DNA from: DATELY01 sp035276085
GTDB taxonomy: Bacteria; Pseudomonadota; Gammaproteobacteria; Steroidobacterales; Steroidobacteraceae
NCBI GenBank assembly: GCA_035276085.1
Contig: DATELY010000049.1
Coordinates: 1 to 13,923 of the forward strand
Length of the DNA stretch: 13,923 nt
Reading direction: 5' to 3'
This document shows positions 6,221 to 13,479 of this stretch, piece after piece. The stretch's first letter is position 1. Every line of letters begins with the position of its first letter. The notes under the pieces are model-generated. The model saw only the letters and a program-made list of their open reading frames with translations, searched no databases and was not told where the DNA came from. The translations under genes were made by a program, and so were the position numbers.

Positions 6221-6580
6221 ATGAATACAGCAACTGCACCGACCGCCCCAATCCCGACCTTGTTGTTCAGCGATTCGGCTGCCGCGAAGGTGAGCCAGCT
6301 CATCGATGAGGAGGCCAATCCCAATCTCAAGCTGCGAGTGTTCGTCAGCGGTGGTGGGTGTTCGGGCTTTCAATACGGCTTCACCTTCGACGAGAACATT
6401 GAGGAGGGCGACACCACGGTGGTGAACCAGGGCGTCACACTGCTCATTGATCCCATGAGCATCCAATATCTCGCGGGTGCGGAGATTGATTACCGCGAGG
6501 ACATGGAAGGTGCCCAGTTCGTCATCCGCAATCCGAATGCCGCCACGACGTGCGGCTGTGGATCTTCTTTCTCGATGTGA
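6221..6580 (+). CDS. erpA: iron-sulfur cluster insertion protein ErpA (A-type carrier)
   Basis: ErpA is an A-type carrier that takes Fe-S clusters from the scaffold and delivers them to target enzymes, notably those of isoprenoid synthesis and respiration. The 119-residue protein has the three cluster-ligand cysteines of the family: Cys47 in Gly-Gly-Gly-Cys-Ser-Gly-Phe, and Cys111 and Cys113 in Thr-Cys-Gly-Cys-Gly-Ser-Ser-Phe near the end. Asp-Tyr-Arg-Glu-Asp and Phe-Val-Ile-Arg-Asn-Pro-Asn-Ala before the last pair are typical of ErpA rather than IscA. ATG 6221 is preferred over TTG 6185, which falls inside the -10 hexamer of the likely promoter; its Shine-Dalgarno is weak. The gene lies 72 bases after the bactofilin gene. 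I saw no clear IscR box. Confidence 0.93.
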   Translation: MNTATAPTAPIPTLLFSDSAAAKVSQLIDEEANPNLKLRVFVSGGGCSGFQYGFTFDENIEEGDTTVVNQGVTLLIDPMSIQYLAGAEIDYREDMEGAQFVIRNPNAATTCGCGSSFSM

Positions 6581-6597
6581 CATGCCGTTGTAGTCTC

Positions 6598-6627
6598 TGA
6601 GTGAGATCGTTTGCGCTCCTCACCTCA
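6598..6627 (+). other. small inverted repeat between erpA and ppx
   Basis: TGAGTGAG (6598-6605) can pair with CTCACCTCA (6619-6627) with one bulged C and a 13-base loop. No T-run follows, so it is not a convincing intrinsic terminator; it sits in the 66-base gap and may be a weak stop, an mRNA end stabiliser or chance. Confidence 0.25.
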
Positions 6628-6646
6628 GAACTAGAACGACACCCTC

Positions 6647-8146
6647 ATGCCTCGAGCCAAGATCCCGGACGTCCTGGCTGCAGTCGATCTTGGCTCCAAT
6701 AGCTTCCACATGGTGGTGGGCCGTTACTCACACGGCCAGATCCTGATCCTCGATCGCCTGCGTGAAATGGTGCGCTTGGCGGCCGGTCTCGATGAGCACG
6801 GACGATTGGGCCGCGAAGCGACGGATACGGCGCTCGCGTGTCTGGAACGCTTCGGCCAGCGCCTGCGCAACGTGCGTGCGGAAAGCGTTCGCGTCGTTGG
6901 GACCAACACGTTGCGAAAGGCGAAGCGGCGAGGTGCATTCCTGGATCGGGCGCGTGCGGCGCTCGGACATCCGATCGAAATCATTTCCGGTATCGAAGAA
7001 GCGCGCCTCATCTACTTGGGCGTCGCGCGGACGAGCCCTGCGGAACCAGGCAGGCGCTTCGTAGCCGATATCGGCGGTGGTTCCACAGAGCTGATCATCG
7101 GCGAAGGACTGACCGCGCGTAAGCTCGAGAGCTTGCACATGGGCTGCGTCAGCATGAGCGCCAAGTTCTTCGGTGATGGCGAAATCACGGAAAAGCGCAT
7201 GAAGCGTGCGCGGTTGGCAGCAAGGCTCGAGCTGGAGCCTGTGCAGGCTGCATTCAAGAAGTTTGGTTTCGAGCACGCCGTAGGTGCCTCCGGCACGATT
7301 CGAGCCGTGCACGACATCCTGCGGGCGCGTGCGCAGCCGCAATCGTTCATCACTCCGGACGGCGTTGAAGCGTTGCTTCAAGACGTCATTCGTGCCGGTA
7401 ACGTCAGTCGTTTGAAGTTCCCGGGGCTCCCTGACGAGCGCGCACCTGTCCTGCCTGGCGGCCTTGCCGTGCTCGCCGAAATCGTGAACATGCTCGACGT
7501 GCGGTCGATGCGAGTGTCCGATGGCGCGTTACGCGAAGGCTTGCTCTACGACATGGTCGGTCGTTTGACCGACGAAGATGCTCGCGTGCGCAGTGTGCGC
7601 GCGATGCAGGCTCGTTATCACGTGGATGTCGACCAAGCCGAGCGCGTGGAAGCCACTGCACTGCAGTTTCTTGCGCAAGTGCAGGCAACCTGGGATCTGA
7701 ATGATCCTTTCGCCGAGTTCGTCTTGTCCTGGGCGGCGCGTTTGCATGAGGTCGGACTGGATGTTTCCCACTCCCAGTATCAGAAGCACGGTGCCTATCT
7801 GCTCGAGCACGCAGATCTGCCCGGGTTCCCGCAGGAAGAGCAACGGATCCTCGCGTGCATCGTAGGCAGTCATCGACGCAAGCTGCATGTCGACTCGCTG
7901 GAGGATCTGACTCCGCCCTGGCACCTGAAAACAGAATTTCTGATCGTGCTGCTGCGCTTGGCTGTGCTATTGCATAGAGGCCGTAGTGCGACCTCGCTGC
8001 CGCCGATTCGCCTGCAGGCCAAGGCCCGGAGTCTGGAAGTGCAGTTTCCCGAAGGGTGGCTCGATAATCACCCGCTGACGGCCGTCGATATCGAACAAGA
8101 GGTCGCCTATCTTGCTGCGGCGGGTTTTCGGATGCGCGTGACCTGA
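6647..8146 (+). CDS. ppx: exopolyphosphatase / pppGpp phosphohydrolase (Ppx/GppA)
   Basis: Ppx/GppA enzymes split terminal phosphate from polyphosphate or from pppGpp. The 499-residue length is that of the full Gammaproteobacteria type. The ASKHA phosphate-binding motifs are present: Asp-Leu-Gly-Ser-Asn-Ser-Phe-His at 14-21, Asp-Ile-Gly-Gly-Gly-Ser-Thr-Glu-Leu near 142-150, and Ala-Ser-Gly-Thr-Ile near 213. The C-terminal half has an HD-like helical domain with Ala-Arg-Leu-His-Glu-Val-Gly, then His-Gly-Ala-Tyr-Leu-Leu and Gly-Ser-His-Arg-Arg-Lys. Ppx and GppA cannot be told apart safely by motif; facing ppk1 favours polyphosphate. ATG 6647 has no strong Shine-Dalgarno. Its TGA touches the ppk1 stop with no base between. 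Confidence 0.92.
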   Translation: MPRAKIPDVLAAVDLGSNSFHMVVGRYSHGQILILDRLREMVRLAAGLDEHGRLGREATDTALACLERFGQRLRNVRAESVRVVGTNTLRKAKRRGAFLDRARAALGHPIEIISGIEEARLIYLGVARTSPAEPGRRFVADIGGGSTELIIGEGLTARKLESLHMGCVSMSAKFFGDGEITEKRMKRARLAARLELEPVQAAFKKFGFEHAVGASGTIRAVHDILRARAQPQSFITPDGVEALLQDVIRAGNVSRLKFPGLPDERAPVLPGGLAVLAEIVNMLDVRSMRVSDGALREGLLYDMVGRLTDEDARVRSVRAMQARYHVDVDQAERVEATALQFLAQVQATWDLNDPFAEFVLSWAARLHEVGLDVSHSQYQKHGAYLLEHADLPGFPQEEQRILACIVGSHRRKLHVDSLEDLTPPWHLKTEFLIVLLRLAVLLHRGRSATSLPPIRLQAKARSLEVQFPEGWLDNHPLTAVDIEQEVAYLAAAGFRMRVT

Positions 8147-10219
8147 TCAGTTCGGTTCGCCGAAACGTCGTAGCAAGGTTCCTTGGGCAGACACCGCGGG
8201 TCCGTCGCTGGTTTGGCGCGCGTACGTTCCATCGGGACGCAGCACCCACGCTTGCACGTTGTCGGCGAGGTAAATCTCGAAATCGGCAATGATGCGTTCG
8301 CGGTGTGCCTTGCATTCGATGGGAAAGGCGACTTCGATGCGACGGAAAAAGTTGCGCTCCATCCAGTCTGCGCTGGCTCCGAAAATCTCAGGCTGGCCGT
8401 CGTTGTGGAAATAGAAGACGCGGGAGTGTTCCAAAAACCGTCCCACGATCGACCGCACATGGATGTTCTCGGAGATGCCTGGCACGCCAGGTCGAAGCGC
8501 ACAGATTCCCCGCACGATGAGATCGATCTTCACGCCGGTCATCGAGGCGGAATAGAGCGCCTGGATCATCTGCGGCTCGATGAGTGCATTCATCTTCGCG
8601 ATGATTCGAGCGGGCTTGCCCGCACGCGCAAGCTCCGACTCGCGGCGGATTTTCTCCAACAGAGACTCATGCAAGTTGAACGGCGACTGCAGTATCTTGT
8701 GCATGGTCGCAACGCGTGTCGGGCTCGTTAGCTGCAGGAACAACTCGTGCGAGTCGTTCCCCATGGCTTCATCGCAGGTGAACAAGCCGTAATCAGTGTA
8801 GACCCGAGCTGTGTTCGGATGGTAATTGCCCGTGCCGAAATGGCAGTAACGCACCAGCTTCCCGTGCTCACGTCGCACGACCATGATGAGCTTTGCATGT
8901 GTCTTGTAACCCACGACGCCGTACATGACGTGCGCGCCCGCCTCCTGCAAGCGCGTGGCGAGCGCGATATTGGCGGCTTCATCGAAGCGCGCCATGAGCT
9001 CGATGATGACCGTGACTTCCTTGCCTGCGCGTGCGGCCTGCACGAGTGCATCCACGATCGGTGATTCGGGACCGGTGCGATACAGCGTTTGCTTGATGGC
9101 CAACACCGAAGAATCGGAACCCGCTTGCCGCACGAAATCGATAACGGGTGCGAACGATTGATAAGGATGGTGGAGCAGGACATCCTGTTCGCGAATCACC
9201 GCGAACAGGTCTTCCTTCATCAGGAACGGGCGCGGTATCGCCGGCGTGAACGCAGGATATTTGAGGTCCGGCCGATCGATCAGATCGTAAATCGATGCCA
9301 GACGGTTGAGGTTCACGGGTCCGGCTACTTGGTATAGATCGTCGCGTGTCAGTGCGAAGTGCTTCAGCAAGAAAGTCGAGATGTCTTCCGGGCATTCCAA
9401 TGAAGTTTCCAAGCGGACGGCGGCGCCATAGCGACGTTGAGCCAGTTCGCCTTCGATCGCCCGCAACAGATCATCCACTTCTTCATCGTCCACGAAGAGG
9501 TCGCTGTTGCGCGTAACTCGAAACTGCCACGCGCCAACCACGCTCATGCCACTGAACAGCTGCGTGATGAACATGGAGATGACGGCCGATAGAAAGACGA
9601 AATGCGTTACGTTGGGGGTGTCGGGCGAACTCGGCAGACGAATGATTCGTGGTAACGATCGAGGTGCCTGGACCACTGCCAGCTCCGCATCGCGTCCGAA
9701 CGCGTCCTTACCTTCGAGTCGGACGATGAAGTTCAGGCTCTTGTTTTGAATGCGCGGAAATGGACGGGCCGGATCGAGTCCGAGCGGCGTTAGAACAGGT
9801 TCCACCTCTTGAGCGAAGTACTCACCCAGCCAGTCGAGTTGCGCTGGCGTGAATGTCCTGGAATTGACGAACTGGATGTTGTGGCTCGCAAGCGCTGGAA
9901 ACACCAGCTGATTCAGCAGCGAGTATTGATCGGTGACCAGAGCTGCGGCGCGTTGGTGAATCGCGCTCAGTTGTTCGGGCACGGTCATTCCATCGGGTCC
10001 GCCACCCGAGGAACCCAGCTCCAAACGCTGCTTGAGGCCGGCAACCCGGATCTCGAAGAACTCATCGAGATTGGCGCATGAGATGCACAGGAAACGAACG
10101 CGCTCCAGCAGGGGGAGCGATTCATCGTGTGCCTGGGCCAGGACACGCTGATTGAAATCTAGAAACGAAAGCTCGCGATTGATGTAGTGCTCGGGAGCTT
10201 TGAGATTGATGTCGAGCAT
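8147..10219 (-). CDS. ppk1: polyphosphate kinase 1
   Basis: PPK1 makes long-chain inorganic polyphosphate reversibly from ATP through a phosphohistidine and is a membrane-associated tetramer in E. coli. The 690-residue length matches the E. coli enzyme. The N terminus (Tyr-Ile-Asn-Arg-Glu-Leu-Ser-Phe-Leu-Asp-Phe-Asn-x-Arg-Val) and Ala-Asn-Leu-Asp-Glu-Phe-Phe-Glu-Ile-Arg are family hallmarks. His460, in Cys-His-Phe-Gly-Thr-Gly-Asn-Tyr, aligns with the phosphorylated His435 of E. coli, and His598, in Leu-Glu-His-Ser-Arg-Val, with His592. Met-Glu-Arg-Asn-Phe-Phe-Arg-Arg-Ile-Glu-Val follows. A TGAG lies nine bases before ATG 10219. It follows the M23 gene on the same strand after 97 bases; I found no Pho box or sound promoter in that gap, so readthrough from the M23 gene is possible. 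Confidence 0.96.
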   Translation of the reverse strand: MLDINLKAPEHYINRELSFLDFNQRVLAQAHDESLPLLERVRFLCISCANLDEFFEIRVAGLKQRLELGSSGGGPDGMTVPEQLSAIHQRAAALVTDQYSLLNQLVFPALASHNIQFVNSRTFTPAQLDWLGEYFAQEVEPVLTPLGLDPARPFPRIQNKSLNFIVRLEGKDAFGRDAELAVVQAPRSLPRIIRLPSSPDTPNVTHFVFLSAVISMFITQLFSGMSVVGAWQFRVTRNSDLFVDDEEVDDLLRAIEGELAQRRYGAAVRLETSLECPEDISTFLLKHFALTRDDLYQVAGPVNLNRLASIYDLIDRPDLKYPAFTPAIPRPFLMKEDLFAVIREQDVLLHHPYQSFAPVIDFVRQAGSDSSVLAIKQTLYRTGPESPIVDALVQAARAGKEVTVIIELMARFDEAANIALATRLQEAGAHVMYGVVGYKTHAKLIMVVRREHGKLVRYCHFGTGNYHPNTARVYTDYGLFTCDEAMGNDSHELFLQLTSPTRVATMHKILQSPFNLHESLLEKIRRESELARAGKPARIIAKMNALIEPQMIQALYSASMTGVKIDLIVRGICALRPGVPGISENIHVRSIVGRFLEHSRVFYFHNDGQPEIFGASADWMERNFFRRIEVAFPIECKAHRERIIADFEIYLADNVQAWVLRPDGTYARQTSDGPAVSAQGTLLRRFGEPN

Positions 10220-10313
10220 CGTCTGGACTCACTGATGGTGGTCCGAGGATACATCGACACTTTGGGCGCTTGTGTTACAGCGAATCGCCTACACGAGCCG
10301 ACAACTTACGAGT

Positions 10314-11702
10314 TCAGCTCCTGGTGCGAGTGCGAATCCCTTCCGCATTCGACCCGCTCGCAACCATGCCGCCAGACCTTGCCCGATCCAGCTCGGTCAG
10401 CATTTGGCCGGCGGTGCTGTCGAACTGTTGACGGTACTCTGGCGGAATCGGCAGGGCCTGCGGAAGCGGCACGGTCCTCGGGTTCTGGTGCACGCCATTG
10501 ACGCGGTATTCGTAGTGCAAATGGGGGCCCGTCGCAGCGCCCGTGCTACCGACGAAGCCGATCGTTTCGCCCTGACGCACACGCTTCCCTTGCCGCATGG
10601 ATTGCGCAAACCGGGACATGTGGCCGTACAGTGTCGAGACGCCGCCGCCGTGCTCGAGAATCACCACGCGGCCATACCCGCCCTGCGTTCCGGCGAATGC
10701 CACGCGCCCCTCACCAGCGGCCTTGATGACGGTGCCCGTGGGGGCGGCGTAATCCACGCCCTTGTGCGCGCGGATCGTATTCAGGATGGGATGGCGGCGG
10801 TAAGGATTGAAGTCAGAGCTGACCCGGGTGAAATCCAGCGGTGCACGCAGGAACTGACGGCGCATGCTCCGGCCATCGGGTGCGAAGTAATCAGCGATCT
10901 TGCCGTCGGCAGATTCGAAGCGGACAGCCCGATGAAGCTTGCCGGCGCTGGTGAAGTCTGCGGCCAGGATATTGCCGTCCGCCACGTACTCCCCATCGCG
11001 GAACTTCTGCTCGTAAAGGACAGTGAATTGATCGCCGGGCTGAATATCCAGGGCGAAGTCGATATCCCAGCCGAAGACTTCGTTCGCGAGCTTGAGGATG
11101 ACTTCGGAGCTGAGGCCGGCAGCACGCGCCGCCACGAACAGTGACGAATCGATCGTGCCGTGGGCTTCTGCTGTACGAATCTCTAGCGGCGTCTCGATGA
11201 CCTTCGCGGAAAAGCCGTCATCCGCGCGGGTGACGGACAGTATTTCTGTGTCGCTGATGCGCTGCTTGAGCGCGCTGACGATGCCATTCTCGTGGACAAA
11301 GGTAATGAGGTCGCCTGGTCGCAGTCGATCGAGGCTCTCACGGACACCCGGCAAGTTTCGAATGTCCGCCAGATCGCCGAGGCTCAGGTCGAGGTGCCGG
11401 AAAATGCGGTCCATCGTGTCGTTCTGACGCACGACGAACTCGATGGTATGGCCCAGTACGGGATCGGGTTGGGCGGCTTGAACCGGGGCGGGCGGTGCTA
11501 CTCCTGCCACGGGTTCGGCAGCAGGCTGGACTACTTCAATCGCTGCTGGAGGAGTGCTCGGAGTGTCGACAAGCTTGTACGCTACGACCCCGCCAAATAG
11601 TGGCAGCGCGAGGCCGGAGACGAGCCAGCGCGCATGACTCAATGTGCCGGCTCGTTCGGCGGCCGGCTTATAGTCCAGCGCGATGTTCGTTTCGCGTCTC
11701 AC
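10314..11702 (-). CDS. M23 peptidoglycan DD-endopeptidase with OapA-like N-terminal part
   Basis: This LytM-type zinc endopeptidase should cut peptide cross-links of murein in the periplasm, like E. coli MepM, to allow wall growth. The 462-residue protein has a cytoplasmic N-tail, one hydrophobic signal-anchor at about 27-44, a Pro/Ala-rich linker at about 50-80, and an OapA/LysM-like part at about 85-160 (Phe-Val-Val-Arg-Gln-Asn-Asp-Thr-Met). The peptidase domain covers about 290-410. Zinc ligands are visible: His313 and Asp317 (His-x3-Asp), and His396 in His-Leu-His (394-396); Tyr-Gly-His-Met-Ser lies between. The start is a GTG, supported by a promoter 27 bases upstream and a weak GGA. In many bacteria such enzymes work with bactofilins; one is encoded nearby, but not in this operon. 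Confidence 0.92.
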   Translation of the reverse strand: MRRETNIALDYKPAAERAGTLSHARWLVSGLALPLFGGVVAYKLVDTPSTPPAAIEVVQPAAEPVAGVAPPAPVQAAQPDPVLGHTIEFVVRQNDTMDRIFRHLDLSLGDLADIRNLPGVRESLDRLRPGDLITFVHENGIVSALKQRISDTEILSVTRADDGFSAKVIETPLEIRTAEAHGTIDSSLFVAARAAGLSSEVILKLANEVFGWDIDFALDIQPGDQFTVLYEQKFRDGEYVADGNILAADFTSAGKLHRAVRFESADGKIADYFAPDGRSMRRQFLRAPLDFTRVSSDFNPYRRHPILNTIRAHKGVDYAAPTGTVIKAAGEGRVAFAGTQGGYGRVVILEHGGGVSTLYGHMSRFAQSMRQGKRVRQGETIGFVGSTGAATGPHLHYEYRVNGVHQNPRTVPLPQALPIPPEYRQQFDSTAGQMLTELDRARSGGMVASGSNAEGIRTRTRS

Positions 11703-11735
11703 GGTATTACGTCCAGTTGCTGCTCAAGGGTCGAA

Positions 11736-11764
11736 GTTTTAGAGGGAGGTCACGGGCGCGTCAA
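11736..11764 (-). promoter_or_regulatory. probable sigma-70 promoter of the M23 gene
   Basis: On the minus strand TTGACG (11764-11759) and TAAAAC (11741-11736) are separated by 17 bases, matching five and four consensus positions. Transcription would begin near 11729, about 27 bases before the GTG start, which supports that start. Confidence 0.5.
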
Positions 11765-11766
11765 CC

Positions 11767-11780
11767 CGCTCGAGCGCTCG
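11767..11780. repeat. two interlocking perfect palindromes upstream of the M23 promoter
   Basis: CGCTCGAGCG (11767-11776) and CGAGCGCTCG (11771-11780) are each perfect ten-base palindromes sharing six bases. They lie directly upstream of the -35 hexamer of the M23 promoter, and also upstream of tyrS, where an activator or shared operator could sit. I could not find a sound promoter for tyrS in the rest of the 165-base divergent gap. Confidence 0.35.
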
Positions 11781-11867
11781 TCGTGCTGGCCTGCGTGGTC
11801 GATCCCGGTCGAACGACGTGAGATGGCATCCTAGAGCACCTGAATTCATCGCCATTTGACTTAGCTC

Positions 11868-13073
11868 ATGAAATTGCCAGAAGAACAGTTGATCGAAATC
11901 AAACGAGGAGTCTCCGAGCTGTTAACGGAGGGTGAGCTGCGCAAGAAACTCGAGCGCGGCGTGCCGTTGCGCATCAAAGCCGGCTTCGACCCCACCGCTC
12001 CGGACCTGCATCTGGGGCACACGGTCCTGATCAACAAAATGCGTACCTTTCAGGATTTCGGTCACGACGTGATTTTCTTGATCGGAGATTTCACGGGCCT
12101 CATCGGCGATCCGACCGGACGGAATGCGACCCGACCGGCGCTCACTCCGGAAGCTGTGCAGGCGAACGCGGCTACGTACGCCGAACAAATCTTCAAGATT
12201 CTCGACCGCGACCGGACGCGTATCGAGTTCAACTCCCGCTGGATGGGTCCCATGTCCGCGGCCGGGCTCATACAACTCGCTGGCAAGCACACGGTCGCCC
12301 GCATGCTGGAGCGGGACGATTTTCACAAACGGTACAAGTCCGGTCAGCCGATCGCGATCCACGAGTTCTTGTACCCGCTGGTTCAGGGTTACGACTCGGT
12401 TGCTTTGCGCGCCGATGTTGAGCTGGGCGGGACGGATCAGAAATTCAATTTGTTGGTGGGTCGACAGCTCCAGGAGTCTGCCGATGCGGAGCCGCAGGTC
12501 GTGATCACAATGCCGCTGCTCGAGGGGCTCGATGGCGTGAACAAGATGTCGAAGAGTCTTGGCAACTACATCGGTGTTACGGAGACGCCCGACGATATGT
12601 TCGGCAAATTGATGTCCATATCGGATGAACTCATGTGGCGTTACTTCGAGCTGCTGTCATTCCGGCCATCTGCGGACATTGCCAAGCTGACACAGGAAGT
12701 CAGCGACGGTAGAAATCCTCGGGATATCAAGTTCGAGTTGGGCCACGAGATCGTGAGTCGATTCCATTCGGCTAGCGCAGCGTCCGCTGCTCGAGAGAGC
12801 TTCGTCGCGCGTTTCCAGAAGGGTCAAGTGCCTGAAAACGTGGACTGCCGAGACGTGGTGATTGAGGGAGACGCTATCGGTGTCCCACTTCTTCTAAAAC
12901 AAGTCGGGCTCATCGCGAGCACATCTGCAGCGCATCGACTCATCGAGCAAGGAGGTGTGCGCATCGATGGTGAGAAATTGACTGACGCGAAACGCGTGAT
13001 CGCCATAGGCGAGGCTCATCTGTTTCAAGTGGGCAAGCGCGAATTCATGCGGATAACAGTGCGCCGCGCGTGA
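11868..13073 (+). CDS. tyrS: tyrosyl-tRNA synthetase
   Basis: TyrRS charges tRNA-Tyr with tyrosine in the cytoplasm. The 401-residue protein is a class Ic synthetase. The HIGH-type motif is His-Leu-Gly-His at 48-51, after Ala-Gly-Phe-Asp-Pro-Thr-Ala-Pro-Asp. The KMSKS loop is Lys-Met-Ser-Lys-Ser from 226. Gly-Gly-Thr-Asp-Gln-Lys-Phe-Asn lies between them. An RNA-binding S4 domain fills about 335-400. The features match the TyrS subgroup with the His-Leu-Gly-His-Thr-Val form common in beta- and gammaproteobacteria, rather than the E. coli form. ATG 11868 has no strong Shine-Dalgarno, but it gives a natural N terminus. It diverges from the M23 gene and is followed by the rRNA operon; no firm terminator lies after it. 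Confidence 0.96.
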   Translation: MKLPEEQLIEIKRGVSELLTEGELRKKLERGVPLRIKAGFDPTAPDLHLGHTVLINKMRTFQDFGHDVIFLIGDFTGLIGDPTGRNATRPALTPEAVQANAATYAEQIFKILDRDRTRIEFNSRWMGPMSAAGLIQLAGKHTVARMLERDDFHKRYKSGQPIAIHEFLYPLVQGYDSVALRADVELGGTDQKFNLLVGRQLQESADAEPQVVITMPLLEGLDGVNKMSKSLGNYIGVTETPDDMFGKLMSISDELMWRYFELLSFRPSADIAKLTQEVSDGRNPRDIKFELGHEIVSRFHSASAASAARESFVARFQKGQVPENVDCRDVVIEGDAIGVPLLLKQVGLIASTSAAHRLIEQGGVRIDGEKLTDAKRVIAIGEAHLFQVGKREFMRITVRRA

Positions 13074-13188
13074 CAGCGGCAAACCAATTCGCCGTTTGAA
13101 TGTCTTCTATTCGGAGAACGTCGGCGCTGGCGATTCACCGCACAAGATTTAGTTCGACGGTGCGTAATTCTTCAGCTCACGTTTGCTG
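13074..13188 (+). other. gene-free stretch between tyrS and the rRNA promoter
   Basis: I see no gene here. A weak stem, GCGGC (13076-13080) with GCCGT (13091-13095), is followed by only three T, too poor to call a terminator. The part just before the -35 (about 13141-13188) is moderately A/T-rich and could act as an UP element or a Fis region, but no match is clear. Confidence 0.4.
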
Positions 13189-13225
13189 TTGACACTGCAG
13201 TTTCGGTGAGTAGACTGCGCCACCT
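13189..13225 (+). promoter_or_regulatory. rRNA operon P1-type promoter
   Basis: A perfect -35 TTGACA (13189-13194) is followed after 16 bases by TAGACT (13211-13216) and then GCGCCACC (13217-13224). The 16-base spacer and this GC-rich discriminator are the marks of ppGpp/DksA-controlled rRNA promoters; the eight discriminator bases equal those of E. coli rrnB P1 as I remember it. Transcription should start near 13222-13225. Only this one promoter is clear; I did not find a second (P2). Confidence 0.8.
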
Positions 13226-13233
13226 CTCGCGGA

Positions 13234-13250
13234 GCCCAGCCTCGCTGGGT
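13234..13250 (+). other. leader hairpin 1 of the rRNA operon
   Basis: GCCCAGC and GCTGGGT pair over seven positions (one G-U) around a three-base CTC loop, about ten bases after the transcription start. No T-run follows. Its left arm GCCCAGCC recurs at 13322-13329 in the boxB hairpin. Confidence 0.5.
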
Positions 13251-13321
13251 CGGCCAACAAATCGATCGTGAACTCACGAGAGTTGACGAAGAGAAAGAAG
13301 GCCGGTTAAAGTTCCGCTTCT

Positions 13322-13342
13322 GCCCAGCCCGAGCGTCTGGGC
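13322..13342 (+). promoter_or_regulatory. boxB-like hairpin of the rRNA leader
   Basis: GCCCAG (13322-13327) and CTGGGC (13337-13342) form a perfect six-base stem with a nine-base loop, one base before boxA. Order and spacing match the nut-like antitermination site of rRNA operons. Confidence 0.65.
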
Positions 13343-13343
13343 C

Positions 13344-13355
13344 GCTCTTTAAAAA
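13344..13355 (+). promoter_or_regulatory. boxA antitermination element
   Basis: GCTCTTTAAAAA closely matches the rRNA boxA core (GCTCTTTAACAA in E. coli), which binds NusB-NusE in RNA so that polymerase passes Rho-dependent stops in the untranslated operon. Confidence 0.75.
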
Positions 13356-13370
13356 CTGAAACAGGTAATT

Positions 13371-13384
13371 TGTGTGGGGACTCG
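13371..13384 (+). promoter_or_regulatory. boxC-like element of the rRNA leader
   Basis: TGTGTGGGGACTCG differs at one base from the E. coli rRNA leader boxC (TGTGTGGGCACTCG, from memory). Its place after boxA is also the same. Confidence 0.6.
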
Positions 13385-13392
13385 TGTCGGTC

Positions 13393-13407
13393 GTTGCGAA
13401 GCGCAAC
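13393..13407 (+). other. perfect short hairpin after boxC
   Basis: GTTGCG and CGCAAC pair over six bases around the loop AAG. A small hairpin follows boxC in the E. coli leader too, where the leader RNA helps 30S assembly and processing. Confidence 0.45.
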
Positions 13408-13422
13408 ATCGATGATGAGTTA

Positions 13423-13447
13423 CCAATTAGCCAGTAAAGCTGGTTGG
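13423..13447 (+). other. hairpin just before the 16S 5' end
   Basis: CCAG and CTGG (13431-13434, 13440-13443) pair around TAAAG. After a four-base bulge (TTAG) on the left, CCAA and TTGG extend the stem. It may belong to the pre-16S leader structure; the RNase III processing stem itself needs the 3' flank, which is outside the window. Confidence 0.35.
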
Positions 13448-13479
13448 GATACTCGCTTCAATTAAGGTCTAACAGCCTT

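Noticed and set aside
7404..8315. 303-codon open frame on the minus strand across ppx
   Set aside because: It lies antisense to clear ppx and ppk1 coding sequence, is very rich in Arg, Ala and Pro as shadow frames in GC-rich DNA are, and shows no known domain.
10220..10313. Pho box or promoter before ppk1
   Set aside because: I looked for CTGTCAT-like repeats and sigma-70 hexamers on the minus strand; the best pair (TTGTCG and TGTAAC) has a 19-base spacer and poor matches.
10272..11144. 290-codon plus-strand frame across the M23 gene
   Set aside because: The opposite strand encodes an intact M23 peptidase with zinc motifs; the plus frame has no domain and no plausible start context.
13076..13097. 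Intrinsic terminator after tyrS
   Set aside because: Five-base stem with one G-U pair, ten-base loop and only three T; too weak to claim.
13149..13409. 86-codon minus-strand frame in the rRNA leader
   Set aside because: It spans the rRNA promoter, boxA and boxC, which are far better supported, and has no motif.
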